A stretch of DNA of 38,902 nucleotides from SYAC01 sp046048055 (lineage in GTDB: Bacteria > Planctomycetota > Phycisphaerae > Phycisphaerales > SM1A02). The notes below the pieces were generated by a model, which saw only the letters and a program-made list of their open reading frames with translations, was not told where the DNA came from and ran no database searches. The position numbers and the translations under genes were made by a program. How positions within the stretch are numbered: position 1 is the first letter of the stretch; each line of letters starts with the position of its first letter. The stretch spans positions 1 to 38,902 of the forward strand of contig JBJOGW010000056.1 in assembly GCA_046048055.1 (NCBI GenBank), given 5' to 3'. Of the stretch, positions 7,660 to 16,458 are shown in pieces.

Positions 7660-10600
7660 TCAGGCGGCCACGCCCTCGCCTCGCGGAGCACCCCAACGTC
7701 GTGGCTCCCGGCGCGGGGGCAACCAGCCGCCGAGCACCCGCACCTCACCCATACGGCCCAGCGTCGTCCGAAGCCGCTCCAGCAACGCCAGCGTGGGCAC
7801 CACCCGGATGCCTCGCGCCGCCATCACCACGTCCCGCCCGTCGGGCAGTTCCACCCGCAGCACCACCTCCACGGGCTTGCCCTGAAGGGCCTGCGCACTG
7901 CTGCTGGCCTGGCGTAGAAGCCCCGCGACCATGCGCCACACCACGCCGAAAGGCTCGTCGCTCTCACCCTCGCCGCCGCGCAGTCGCAACTCCAGTCGCG
8001 TGGCCAGCTGTTCACAGGCCTGCTCCACGGGGATGACCCGATTCACGATCAGGCTGGGCTCGGCGCGGGACCGGTCGATCGCGGCCACCGCCACCACCAC
8101 CCGGTCCACCTGCAGGTGCTCGCCGCTTCGGGCAAAGTCATCCGGAAAGATCACGCCGTCCACCTGACCCTGGCGATCGGCCAGCGTGAGCATGGCCATG
8201 CGGCGTCCGGGCTCCCGCCCACGCTGGCTCACGGTGGGCCGCACGCGCGTGACCACGCCCGCCAGCACCACCGGCGCATCGCCCGGCAGGTCCGCCACGC
8301 CCGCCGAGTCCACGCTGCAGAACGTGCGCACGGCCCATGCGTGCTCGTCGAGCGGATGTCCACTCACATGGAACCCGATCGCTTCCTTCTCCATGGACAG
8401 CGTGGTCATGCGGTCCCACGGCTCCACGGACTTCAGCGTGGCCGCGGCGGCGGGACCCGAGGCGGGCTGGGCCTCCTCGAACACGCCGAACATGTTCATC
8501 TGGCCGCTGCGACGGTCACTCGCCTGGGCATGCCCGGCGGCCAGGGCCTCCGGAATGGTGGCGATCAACGCCGCTCGCGCGGGCTGGCCGTGCAGCGCGT
8601 CAAAGGCACCGCCCTTCACCAGGGCCTCGATGGTGGCCCGGTTCACGGCCTTCAGGTCCACACGCGAGCAGAAGTCGTGCAGGTCGCGGAACGGACCACC
8701 CCGGACCCGCTCCTGCACGATGGCCGCGATCGCCGCGCCGCCCGCCCCCTTGATGGCCTGCAGCCCGAATCGCACATGCCCGTGGCAGGCGTCGACCGGC
8801 TCGCCACCCTCGAACACCACGGCGAAATCCGCGGCGCTCCGGTTCACGTCCGGCGGCTTCACCTCCACGCCAACGTGCGGTCGCTGCGGCGTGCTGTCGG
8901 GCCACGGGCATCGCCGGCAGTCCTCCAGATACACCGACCACTCCTCGATCTTGCGGGCCTGGCTCTCGAAACTGAGCACGCTGGCCATGTAGAAGGCGGG
9001 AAAGAAGGTCTTCAGGTAGGCGGTCTGGTAGGCCACGATGGCGTAGCCGGTGGAGTGGCTCTTGTTGAAGCCGTAGCCCGCAAAGCGCACGATCAGGTCG
9101 AACAACTCCTGGGCCACCGCCGCCTCCACGCCACGGGCCCCGGATCCGCGCACGAAGTCCGCACGGGCGCTTTCGATCACGTCCTGCTTCTTCTTGCTGA
9201 TCGCCTTGATGATGGCGTACGCGGCGCGGAGCGGGATGCCGCCGAGGTGATGCAGGACCTGCATCACCTGCTCCTGGTAGACCATGATGCCGTAGGTCTC
9301 CGCCACCAGGCCGTCGACCACGGGGTGCACGCCGGGCACCTTCTGCCGCCCATGCTTGCGGGCGTTGTAGTCCGGAATCAGGTCCATCGGACCCGGCCGA
9401 AAGAGCGCGTTGGCCGCGATCAGGTCCTCCAGCCGGTCCGGCTGCATGTCCACCAGCAACTTGCGCATGCCGCCCGACTCGAACTGGAACACGCCCATGG
9501 TGTCACCGCGACGGAACAGGGCCAGCACGCGCTGGTCATCCATCGGAATCCTGTCCAGGTCCAGCGGGTGCGGTCCGCCGTCGCCCGGCAGCCGTCCCAC
9601 GGCGGCCCAGATGGCGGCCTCGTCGAGCGTGCCTCGGACCAGGGAACGGCAACGCTCGATCGTGCTGAGCGTGCGCAAGCCCAGGAAGTCCATCTTGAGC
9701 AGGCCGGCTTTCTCGCACGTGGGTCCGTCCCACTGCGTCACGACCTCCTCGCCGCCGCCCGTGGCCCGGCACAGTGGCACGATCTCGTCCAGGGGCCGCG
9801 TCGCGATGACAACGCCCGCGGCATGGATGCCCGCGTGTCGCGCGTGGTCCTCCAGCGCCTTGGCGTGCTCGACCACCTTGCCGATCACCGGATCGCGCTC
9901 GGCGGCCCTGGCCAGCTCCGGCTCCTTCTGAAGGGCCTCGTCCAGCGTGATGTGCAGTTCCGCGGGCACCAGGTTGGACAGGCGCTGGCCCTCGGCGGGC
10001 GGCAGGCCCATCACGCGAGCCACGTCCTTCACGGCGGCCTTGGCCTTGAGACGGCCGAACGTGATGATCTGCGCCACGTGACCGTACTTGGTGCGCACGT
10101 AGTCCAGCACGCGGGCCCGACCGTCCTGGCAGATGTCCACGTCGATGTCGGGGTACTCGCTGCGGTCCGGATCCGTGAAGCGCTCGAACAGCAGGCCGAA
10201 TCGCTCCGGGCACGCGTTGGACAGGCCCAGCACGTAGCCCACCATGGTGCCGACGCCGCTGCCACGGGCCAGAGCCGGAATCCCGTTGCGCCGCGCCCAT
10301 GCCACGAAGTCCCACACGATCAGGAAGTAGGCCGAGATGCTCTTGTCGGCCAGCACCTGCAGCTCGCGGTCCAGCCGGGCACGCACCTGCGGCGTGATGC
10401 CGTCGGCGCCGTAACGCCACAGCGCCCCCGCCTCCGCCAGTTCGCGCAGGGCCTCGTCACACGCCTTCTTGGCCGACGCCAGATCGCGCTCGGTCGCAGT
10501 GGCCGCCTCAAAGGGCTGCAACTCGAAGCCTTCGCAGAACCGGTTGAACCATCCCGTGGGGTCGGCGGCGTTCAGGGCTGGCGGCCGACCCACACGCCGC

Positions 10601-11511
10601 ACACGGACCAGCGGAGCGTGATTCTGCCCCGTGGGCAGCTCCACGTCGCACCGGTCGGCGATGCGCCGCGTGTTCTCCAGCGCTTCGGGCACGTCCACGA
10701 AGAGCTCCGCCATCGCGTCCGGGTCCTTCACGTACAGCTCCTCGCTGTAGATCAGCCGGTCGGTGGAATCCTTGGTCTTGCCCATCGAGATGCAGCACAG
10801 CGTGTCGTGGGCGTCATGGTCCTCACGGCGCAGGAAGTGCGCGTCATTGTCGCACACCAGCGGCAGGCCCAGTTCCGCCGCCAGCCTGCGAACCAGCGGA
10901 TCGATCTTCCACTGTTCCTCCACATGCCGCTGCAGCTCCAGGTAGAAGCACGGCTCGCCCCGCGCGTTGGGGCCGAAGCACCGGGCGTGCCACTGTGCCT
11001 CTTCACGAGCCCGCGCCCAGTCGGCCGGATCCTGCGTCCGCAGGAACTGCTGCAGCCAGTGCGCCACGCTCGAGCCCAGATGCCCGTTGATGGCGATCAC
11101 CCCCCGACTCCATCGCTCCAGCGTGGAGCGGTCCATCCGCGGCTTGTAATAGAAGCCGTTCAGGAAGGCGTCCGAACTCAGGCGCACGATGTTGCGCCAT
11201 CCCTCGAGGGTCTCCGCGAGCAGCACCAGGTGAAAGCCGCCATCGGCGATGCCGTTGGGCTTTCGCTCGGTCCGGTCACCCGGTGCCACGTAGGCCTCGA
11301 TGCCCAGGATCGGACGGACCCCAGCGGCCTTCGCCGCCATATAGAACTCCATCGCGCCGTGCAGGTTGCCGTGGTCGGTCACGGCCACGGCGTCCATGCC
11401 CAATGCCCTCACGCGCTCCACCAGCGCGTCGACCCGGTTCCCCCCGTCGAGCAGGCTGTATTCGCTGTGCAGGTGCAGGTGCACGAAGGCTTTGGAACGA
11501 TGTTCAGCCAT
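7660..11511 (-). CDS. dnaE: DNA polymerase III alpha subunit
   Basis: This is the replicative C-family polymerase of 1283 residues from ATG 11511. The frame is open to 11607, but the PHP motif begins right after this ATG. The N-terminal PHP domain has HLHLHSEYSLLDG (11-23), TDHGNLHG (45-52), IEAYVAPG (71-78) and DNDAHFL (221-227). The catalytic palm has ARGSGVGTMVGYVLG (415-429), PDIDVDI (454-460) and LLKMDFLGLRTL. Fingers and later parts show FRPGPMD, MVYQEQVMQ and FNKSHSTGYAIVAYQTAYLK. The C-terminus has an OB fold and a tau-binding-like end. Length and motifs fit DnaE1, not the shorter error-prone DnaE2/ImuC. No beta-clamp or tau gene is adjacent. The upstream aminotransferase, same strand, ends 105 nt before the start. 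Confidence 0.96.
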   Translation of the reverse strand: MAEHRSKAFVHLHLHSEYSLLDGGNRVDALVERVRALGMDAVAVTDHGNLHGAMEFYMAAKAAGVRPILGIEAYVAPGDRTERKPNGIADGGFHLVLLAETLEGWRNIVRLSSDAFLNGFYYKPRMDRSTLERWSRGVIAINGHLGSSVAHWLQQFLRTQDPADWARAREEAQWHARCFGPNARGEPCFYLELQRHVEEQWKIDPLVRRLAAELGLPLVCDNDAHFLRREDHDAHDTLCCISMGKTKDSTDRLIYSEELYVKDPDAMAELFVDVPEALENTRRIADRCDVELPTGQNHAPLVRVRRVGRPPALNAADPTGWFNRFCEGFELQPFEAATATERDLASAKKACDEALRELAEAGALWRYGADGITPQVRARLDRELQVLADKSISAYFLIVWDFVAWARRNGIPALARGSGVGTMVGYVLGLSNACPERFGLLFERFTDPDRSEYPDIDVDICQDGRARVLDYVRTKYGHVAQIITFGRLKAKAAVKDVARVMGLPPAEGQRLSNLVPAELHITLDEALQKEPELARAAERDPVIGKVVEHAKALEDHARHAGIHAAGVVIATRPLDEIVPLCRATGGGEEVVTQWDGPTCEKAGLLKMDFLGLRTLSTIERCRSLVRGTLDEAAIWAAVGRLPGDGGPHPLDLDRIPMDDQRVLALFRRGDTMGVFQFESGGMRKLLVDMQPDRLEDLIAANALFRPGPMDLIPDYNARKHGRQKVPGVHPVVDGLVAETYGIMVYQEQVMQVLHHLGGIPLRAAYAIIKAISKKKQDVIESARADFVRGSGARGVEAAVAQELFDLIVRFAGYGFNKSHSTGYAIVAYQTAYLKTFFPAFYMASVLSFESQARKIEEWSVYLEDCRRCPWPDSTPQRPHVGVEVKPPDVNRSAADFAVVFEGGEPVDACHGHVRFGLQAIKGAGGAAIAAIVQERVRGGPFRDLHDFCSRVDLKAVNRATIEALVKGGAFDALHGQPARAALIATIPEALAAGHAQASDRRSGQMNMFGVFEEAQPASGPAAAATLKSVEPWDRMTTLSMEKEAIGFHVSGHPLDEHAWAVRTFCSVDSAGVADLPGDAPVVLAGVVTRVRPTVSQRGREPGRRMAMLTLADRQGQVDGVIFPDDFARSGEHLQVDRVVVAVAAIDRSRAEPSLIVNRVIPVEQACEQLATRLELRLRGGEGESDEPFGVVWRMVAGLLRQASSSAQALQGKPVEVVLRVELPDGRDVVMAARGIRVVPTLALLERLRTTLGRMGEVRVLGGWLPPRREPRRWGAPRGEGVAA

Positions 11512-11616
11512 GAACCTGCCTGAAGGCCTCCTGACGCGGCTCCGCCGCAGCGGTCCATGGTAGTGACCCGCCCCACCGTGCCATCCCCGCCCGATCAGGT
11601 TGTCCACAGCCCCCGC

Positions 11617-12516
11617 TCAACCCCGGGTGAGCGTCTCCACGGCCTGGTGCCACGCGGTCCGCAACCGCCGCGTGGCGGGGCCCACCTCGCCGGAGCCGAT
11701 CATGCCGCGCTCCAGTCGTACCACCGGCAACACGCCCCAGCTGACGTTGGTCAGCAGCATCTCGTCGGCACCCAGCACGTCGTCGATCGTCAGGCTGGCG
11801 CGTTCCGGACACAGCCCGCACTCCTGCGCCAGGCCCAGCAGCGTGCGACGGGCCACCCCCGGCAACACGGGGCTTTGCAACCCACCACGCGGTTCCTCGC
11901 CCCGCGCGATCGGCGTGATCAGTCGATCGCCCTTCACCACGAACGCGTTGCTTGTGCAACCGCAGCCGAGTCGATTGCTCACGTCGAACCAGATCGCCTC
12001 AGCCGCTCCCGCACGGGCTGCCTCACGCAACGCCGCCATCCGGGGCCAGTACCACAGCGTCTTGTGGCTGGCGAACCGGTCCAGCGGGTTCAGACGATCG
12101 TCCGCCACCATCGCCGCGACGCCACGCTCGAACATCTCCTCGGGAAACGGCGTCGGCGGCGTGACCACCAGCAGCACTGTGGGCTCCACGCGTGCCGCCG
12201 CATCCTCGCGAGCCTGTCGCAGCATGTTCACCGTGCCCGCCGTCACCGTCAGTCGAAGACGCGCGTCGGGCTTGCCCCACCGCGCCATCACCTGCATCAC
12301 CGCCTCCGCCAGCGGCTCCACCCGCAGTGGATCCGCAAGACCCAGTTCCGCCGCACTGACCGACAGTCGCTCCAGGTGATCGGCCAGCCGGAACACGCGT
12401 CCGTTGCGGGCCTGCATGGTCTCGAACAGACCCACGCCGTGCTGCAGCCCTGCATCCAGTGCCGAGACACGGGCCTCCGGCTCCTCCACCATCCGACCGT
12501 TGAGCCAGATCACCAT
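11617..12516 (-). CDS. Class IV PLP aminotransferase / aminodeoxychorismate lyase-like
   Basis: The protein has 299 residues with fold-type IV PLP enzyme features. The N-terminus (MVIWLNGRMVEEPEARVSALD) is followed by a GLFETM segment. The Schiff-base lysine lies in FASHKTLWYW (about 148-157), comparable to the family KTLNY. Next come EAIWFDVSNRLGCGCTSN, where the family usually has E-x-S-x-x-N at the PLP phosphate, and LLTNVSWGVLPV. Candidates are PabC (4-aminobenzoate for folate), a branched-chain or a D-amino acid aminotransferase. The usual Glu of the EGS/T-N motif is replaced by Gly-Cys-Gly-Cys around 181-184, so specificity cannot be called. The likely terminator of the upstream anti-sigma gene lies just before its start. 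Confidence 0.78.
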   Translation of the reverse strand: MVIWLNGRMVEEPEARVSALDAGLQHGVGLFETMQARNGRVFRLADHLERLSVSAAELGLADPLRVEPLAEAVMQVMARWGKPDARLRLTVTAGTVNMLRQAREDAAARVEPTVLLVVTPPTPFPEEMFERGVAAMVADDRLNPLDRFASHKTLWYWPRMAALREAARAGAAEAIWFDVSNRLGCGCTSNAFVVKGDRLITPIARGEEPRGGLQSPVLPGVARRTLLGLAQECGLCPERASLTIDDVLGADEMLLTNVSWGVLPVVRLERGMIGSGEVGPATRRLRTAWHQAVETLTRG

Positions 12517-12534
12517 GCGGGCAAGGTAGCCGCC

Positions 12535-12571
12535 AAAAAGGATGACGCCGCGGGGAGGGATCCGCGGCGTC
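12535..12571 (-). terminator. Rho-independent terminator after the anti-sigma gene
   Basis: A perfect 10-bp inverted repeat, GACGCCGCGG (12544-12553) and CCGCGGCGTC (12562-12571), encloses an 8-nt loop. Read on the minus strand it is followed 4 nt later by TTTTT (complement of 12535-12539). It lies 58 nt beyond the anti-sigma stop and just upstream of the aminotransferase start, so it separates the two minus-strand units. Confidence 0.8.
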
Positions 12572-12629
12572 GGGTGTGAGGGGCGGGATGAAGGGACAGA
12601 AAGGAATCCGTCGCGTGACCCCCGAGGGC

Positions 12630-13484
12630 TCAGGCCGTGGTCATGACCACGCGGCCCTGCAGGTCCACGATCTCGATGCGTTCATGCTGCAACTTGGTCA
12701 GATCCACCTTGGCGAGCGACACACCGGTGGCCCATGCACCGCCGGTGAAGGAGCCAAGCGAGGTCACCTCGCCCGACTCCGAGACCAGCCGCGCGGCGTA
12801 GGTCTGGTTGGTCTGGGCACCGAACACCACCAGGTAGCCGGAACCCGAGGCCGGATCCACGAAGACGCCACCCATCAGGCCCTGCGTGCCAACGGCGGGC
12901 TGGAGGGAGCGGGGCTGGGCCCCGCCTGCGACCACGTTGCGAAAACCGGGACCGGCCTGCTCCACCAACGCCTCCACCAGTGCCTTCTCCTGCAGGAGCT
13001 GGCCGAAGGTGTCCACCTGACGGCTGATCATCGTGACCCATAGCAGACTGGTCAGGAGCGAGGCCGCCAAGGCGATGGAGGCGGCTCGCCACACCACCAG
13101 CGTTCGCTGCATCGACTGCAAGCGATGCGTCTGCGAGGCCATGGCCACGGCCTCGGTCACGCCATCGGAACTCTCCGAGCGGGCACGGCTGCGGACGCCG
13201 ATCGAGGCGATGGGCCGCAGGGCCGCAGCCTCCTCGTCGATCGCCGCGGTCACGGCACCCATCACCCTGGCCTTCAGGTCGGCCGGCATCACCTCGTCGC
13301 TCAGGAACGCATCGTCGGTCGCGATCTCGGCCTGCAGCCGACGGATCTCCTCCTGCACGGAGGAAGGGGCGGCATGGAAGCTTCGGGTGTAGTGGTCAGC
13401 CTCGAACTCATCCAGTTGACCCATCGCATCGAGGGCGGCGAGTTCGAGCAGTTCTTCGCGACGGAGCAGTTCGGGCGACTTCAT
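12630..13484 (-). CDS. RskA-like membrane anti-sigma factor
   Basis: The protein has 284 residues from ATG 13484. The cytoplasmic N-terminus has an ELAALDAMGQLDEFEADHY segment resembling the anti-sigma domain of RskA-type regulators, which bind and silence an ECF sigma factor. A single transmembrane helix follows (about 153-172, SIALAASLLTSLLWVTM). The C-terminal extracytoplasmic domain has GGVFVDPASGSGYLVV and SLGSFTGGAWATGVSLA, similar to the RskA C-terminal domain. No HxxxCxxC zinc motif is seen, as is usual for RskA. It lies 229 nt downstream of the ECF sigma gene on the same strand, the usual sigma/anti-sigma order. Release signal unknown. Confidence 0.8.
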   Translation of the reverse strand: MKSPELLRREELLELAALDAMGQLDEFEADHYTRSFHAAPSSVQEEIRRLQAEIATDDAFLSDEVMPADLKARVMGAVTAAIDEEAAALRPIASIGVRSRARSESSDGVTEAVAMASQTHRLQSMQRTLVVWRAASIALAASLLTSLLWVTMISRQVDTFGQLLQEKALVEALVEQAGPGFRNVVAGGAQPRSLQPAVGTQGLMGGVFVDPASGSGYLVVFGAQTNQTYAARLVSESGEVTSLGSFTGGAWATGVSLAKVDLTKLQHERIEIVDLQGRVVMTTA

Positions 13485-13713
13485 GACGGCAACCCACTTC
13501 CTTCCAGCCCTCGGCATTCGCCGGGCCCATGCCGCAACAGACAAGAGGCGGCACCCTCCTGCCGCGTCCCTGTGACCAACACGAAGTCACGATCAGGAGC
13601 GGCGTCTCGCCGGAAAGCCCTTGTCGGGCTCCCGCCACTCCCTCTGGTTGTGCCTTTCAATACGGGCCCCCCCGCTCAGCGGGTGCAGCCCATGGGGAAA
13701 ATGGCCAATTCCA

Positions 13714-14289
13714 TCAGGCCAAGTGCCTTTCCGCGTCGCCAAGGCGTTCGCGGAGGCGGGCCAGGCCGCGGCTGAGCGCGCTCTTGACCGTTCCGAGGGG
13801 GGCGTTCAACTGCTCGCTCACCTCGCGAAGGGTGAAGCCATGCAGATAGGTCCGTTCGATCACCTCTCGCTGCAGGGCAGGAAGCTCCTGAATTCGGGCC
13901 TTGAGCGCGACATTGGACTCGGCCGGCACGGCCGGAGCCTGATGCTGATCCGAGCCCATGAACGTGTTCTCGGTCTCGGCCGCCAGGCCCAGCACCTCGG
14001 GGCGCGCCACCTTGCGGCGAAGACGGTCGATGAGGTGGCGGCGGGCAATCAGCATGACCCACGTGACCAGGCGTGCCCGGCGAGGATCAAAGCGGTCCGC
14101 GGTCTTCCAGAGTCGGACGAAGATCTCCTGGGAAGCGTCTTCCGCCTCGGCTCGGCTGTTCAAGACCTGCCGCGACGCCTTGAAAACCAAGGCTCCGAAG
14201 CGGTCGTGCAACTCCGAGATCGCGGCCTCATCGCCCGAGGCCACGCGGCTCATCAGCACCCACTCCTCATCTCCAGTTGCATAAACCAT
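13714..14289 (-). CDS. ECF-type RNA polymerase sigma factor (SigK-like)
   Basis: The protein has 191 residues with the two-domain ECF layout. Sigma-2 runs from about 10-85: AISELHDRFGALVFKASRQV, AEDASQEIFVRLWKTADRFD, then TWVMLIARRHLIDRLRRK. Sigma-4 runs from about 128-180: LPALQREVIERTYLHGFTLR, EVSEQLNAPLGTVKSALSRG. A charged linker separates them. ATG 14289 is preceded by AGGAG with a 7-nt spacing. The paired RskA-like gene downstream suggests it is held inactive at the membrane and freed by an envelope signal. The leader holds an unusual alternative-pairing structure, and autoregulation is likely but not visible as a motif. Confidence 0.93.
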   Translation of the reverse strand: MVYATGDEEWVLMSRVASGDEAAISELHDRFGALVFKASRQVLNSRAEAEDASQEIFVRLWKTADRFDPRRARLVTWVMLIARRHLIDRLRRKVARPEVLGLAAETENTFMGSDQHQAPAVPAESNVALKARIQELPALQREVIERTYLHGFTLREVSEQLNAPLGTVKSALSRGLARLRERLGDAERHLA

Positions 14290-14345
14290 CTTTCCACTCC
14301 TCTCCGTTCTCGGGTTGTAATGGAAAGGAGGACAACCTCCTCTCC
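14290..14345 (-). promoter_or_regulatory. Leader with mutually exclusive hairpins around the sigma gene Shine-Dalgarno
   Basis: In the minus-strand RNA, GGAGAGGAGG (14345-14336) and CCUCCUUUCC (14331-14322) can form a 10-bp stem with a UUGU loop and one G-U pair. The start region then repeats GGAGAGGAG (14305-14297), which includes the Shine-Dalgarno sequence. The same CCUCCUUUCC strand could instead pair with it over about 9 bp. The upstream helix would leave the Shine-Dalgarno free; the downstream helix would mask it. Pairing is seen in sequence; a switching role is inference. A TATGTT at 14357-14352 is a possible -10. Confidence 0.45.
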
Positions 14346-14496
14346 AATGCCAACATAGCCCCGGCCTGGATCAAGTCAGAAACAATCCCACATTTTTCTC
14401 GCAATCCCGCAACCCGGTGCCATCGTTTGTCAAGGTTCGGTTGCATCCCTCCCCAGGGTGCCCCGAGCCCCTGTCTGCCCCCGTTGGCCTGCTGCC

Positions 14497-15285
14497 ATGA
14501 CGATCCGAGCCCACCATCCCGGTCGGTCGACTGCGCGTGGATTCAGCCTCATCGAGTTGCTGGTCACGCTCGCGGTGGTGGCGATTCTCTCGTCGCTGCT
14601 GTTTCCGGCCTTCGGCAAGGTTCGGGAACTGGCCATGCGGCTGATGTGCCAGAACAACCTTCGCGTGATCTCGGCCGCCCACGTGGCCTTCGAAGCCGAT
14701 CAGGGCTCCGCAGGTGGTGGCTCCACGCTGGAGAGCCGCCACGTGGCGCGGTTTGCGGGGCTTGCCCCGGATCAGCCCCAGATGACGTTCATGCTCTCGG
14801 CGGTTGACGCCACGGGCCAGCAGGCCTGGGACGGACTTGGCCAACTCTGGTCCCGTCGGTACCTGAACGATGCTGGCGTCTTCTATTGCCCGGCCCACCA
14901 GACCACGCATCGTTTCGAGGACTTCCGCGATCGATTCGACCCGACCTCGCGTTCCCGCGTGCCGGATCAGGCCGTTGCGGGCAACTATCAGTACTGGGCC
15001 AACTGGAACACCCGTGTGCTGGGCAGCCAGACTGCCTCCGCTGCCCAGCGAGCCGCGCAGGGAGAGATCCTGGTCACGGACGGGCTCTCCAGCCGCGCTG
15101 CCTTGAACCACGGACCGCTTGGCTGCAATGCCGCACGCATGGACGGCAGCGTCTCCTGGATTGGCGACCGCGCACTTGAGACGATGATTCGCCGACTCCC
15201 GGCCGACGCCACGCCCATGGATCCGGAAAGCCAGCAGTCCGTCTTCCGCGAGATGGTCCGCGTGCTGCACGGCGTGAAGCGCTGA
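14497..15285 (+). CDS. Prepilin-type N-terminal methylation protein, planctomycete H...DG type
   Basis: The protein has 262 residues. A short basic leader ends in the type IV prepilin peptidase site ARGFSLIELLVTLAVVAILS, with cleavage expected between G and F and Glu at +5, followed by one hydrophobic helix. The mature domain has NNLRVISAAHVAFEAD near the start and, near the C-terminus, NHGPLGCNAARMDGSVSW. This matches the H...DG signature common in the many planctomycete pseudopilin-like proteins. It would be an inner-membrane or surface pseudopilin-like protein; its assembly system is not in this window. It diverges from the ECF sigma gene, 207 nt away, so regulation by that sigma factor is possible but unproven. 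Confidence 0.85.
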   Translation: MTIRAHHPGRSTARGFSLIELLVTLAVVAILSSLLFPAFGKVRELAMRLMCQNNLRVISAAHVAFEADQGSAGGGSTLESRHVARFAGLAPDQPQMTFMLSAVDATGQQAWDGLGQLWSRRYLNDAGVFYCPAHQTTHRFEDFRDRFDPTSRSRVPDQAVAGNYQYWANWNTRVLGSQTASAAQRAAQGEILVTDGLSSRAALNHGPLGCNAARMDGSVSWIGDRALETMIRRLPADATPMDPESQQSVFREMVRVLHGVKR

Positions 15286-15310
15286 AGCCCCTTGTGCGGG
15301 CAGCTCCAGG

Positions 15311-16276
15311 TCACGGATCAACCGGCACCAACCGCACCATCGTCATCATGTGCTCGGATGTTCCGGGGTCAATCGTCCATCCAGCCAGGCACCGCACCTG
15401 CGGTCCCAGCAACACATGGTCGATCCGCCACAGCGGCAACCGACGCGGCCACGTGGCAAGCCAGCCGGTCCCTGCCTCCGCAAGCGCGTCACGGAACCCC
15501 GGAAAGCAACGCCGCATGATCACGCTGTCATCAAGGGCATTGAAGTCTCCCGCCACCAGATCGACCGGCCCCAATTGCCCGACCTCGATGGCCTGGGACA
15601 GCGCCGCCGCCACGGCTGACCGCGGCAGACGAGGCCTGCTTGGCAGGTCCACCATCGCGATTCGAAGCGGGCGGCCATTCCAGTCGGGGGGCAGCACGGT
15701 GAACCGGCCCACCGCCCAGTACTGACCACCACGGGTGCTGAACGCGATCGGCCGTGCCTCGATCACTGGCATGCTGGTGATCAGCGCGAACGGACCCACA
15801 CCCGCCACCTGCGCGTCAGGTCCTCCCCACTGCTGCACCAGGTCGGGCGAAGTGATCGATCCCCGGTTGGAGATCAGAACAATGTCGGCGCCCTGGTTGA
15901 AGATGGCCAGGGCCGCGCGCGGATCGTTGCCCGCCGGATAATCGGTGTTCCATTGCAGCACGCGGACTTCGTCAGCCCGGGGGGCCACGGCCATCCAGAG
16001 CCCCACGTCGCGGCGAAGCACCAACGCGAGGGCCGCCGCCAGAATCAGGACGGGCATCAGCAGGCGACCTCGCCGCAGCGGCCGGACCATGCATGTCAGG
16101 CCGCTGCTTGCGGCCGCGGCCATCGCGATCCCCAGGGGCGGCATCCAGGACAGCCACTGGGACCATCCCCAGCGATCACCGGCCGCAAGACCCAGCACCC
16201 AAAGACCGCCCACCACCCACAGCACCGTCCGCGCAAGCCGCTCCAGGCGACCCAGGATGGAGGCGGCGCGGCCCAT
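15311..16276 (-). CDS. Membrane-anchored EEP-fold (endonuclease/exonuclease/phosphatase) protein, possibly inactive
   Basis: The protein has 321 residues: three hydrophobic helices at the N-terminus (about 15-35, 42-60, 72-88), then a C-terminal EEP-fold domain, an architecture known for secreted or periplasmic EEP proteins. Seen are VRVLQWNTDYPAGN (first Asn strand), GDFNALDDS (Asp/Asn pair), RIDHVLLG (Asp) and SEHMM (C-terminal His). The position of the metal-binding Glu (usually DIVxLQE) reads ADIVLISNRGS. The usual internal catalytic His (often xxHL) reads MVDLPSRP. Two catalytic residues therefore seem lost. A TAGCAT (16291-16286) lies 9 nt before ATG 16276. Neighbours give no functional hint. 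Confidence 0.75.
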   Translation of the reverse strand: MGRAASILGRLERLARTVLWVVGGLWVLGLAAGDRWGWSQWLSWMPPLGIAMAAAASSGLTCMVRPLRRGRLLMPVLILAAALALVLRRDVGLWMAVAPRADEVRVLQWNTDYPAGNDPRAALAIFNQGADIVLISNRGSITSPDLVQQWGGPDAQVAGVGPFALITSMPVIEARPIAFSTRGGQYWAVGRFTVLPPDWNGRPLRIAMVDLPSRPRLPRSAVAAALSQAIEVGQLGPVDLVAGDFNALDDSVIMRRCFPGFRDALAEAGTGWLATWPRRLPLWRIDHVLLGPQVRCLAGWTIDPGTSEHMMTMVRLVPVDP

Positions 16277-16458
16277 TCGAGCGGAATGCTACGGGTGCCC
16301 AAATGGCAGGTGCGGCGGTTGATGCCCCGCTTGAGCGTCCACCAGCTGCTGAAAACCATCCGGCATCGCCGCCGCCGCCGATCCCACCGGTTTGGCATCG
16401 GGCTTGCTCTCTCCCTCATGCCCGCCGAAGGACACGTCGGGCGAAAGGAATCACGACC

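Noticed and set aside
8116..11523. Very long open frame on the plus strand across dnaE
   Set aside because: It is the antisense of a certain dnaE gene. Its translation is His/Arg/Gln-rich with no domain, a usual effect of high G+C at third codon positions.
11600..11608. DnaA-box-like TTGTCCACA upstream of dnaE
   Set aside because: It differs from TTATCCACA at one position and is a single copy, so it is not good evidence for an origin or for DnaA control.
14428..14433. TTGACA on the minus strand upstream of the ECF sigma gene
   Set aside because: No acceptable -10 lies 15-19 nt downstream, so it is not called as a promoter.
16277..16458. CIRCE or other heat-shock operator upstream of dnaK
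   Set aside because: No TTAGCACTC-type inverted repeat and no RpoH-like promoter is visible in these 182 bases.
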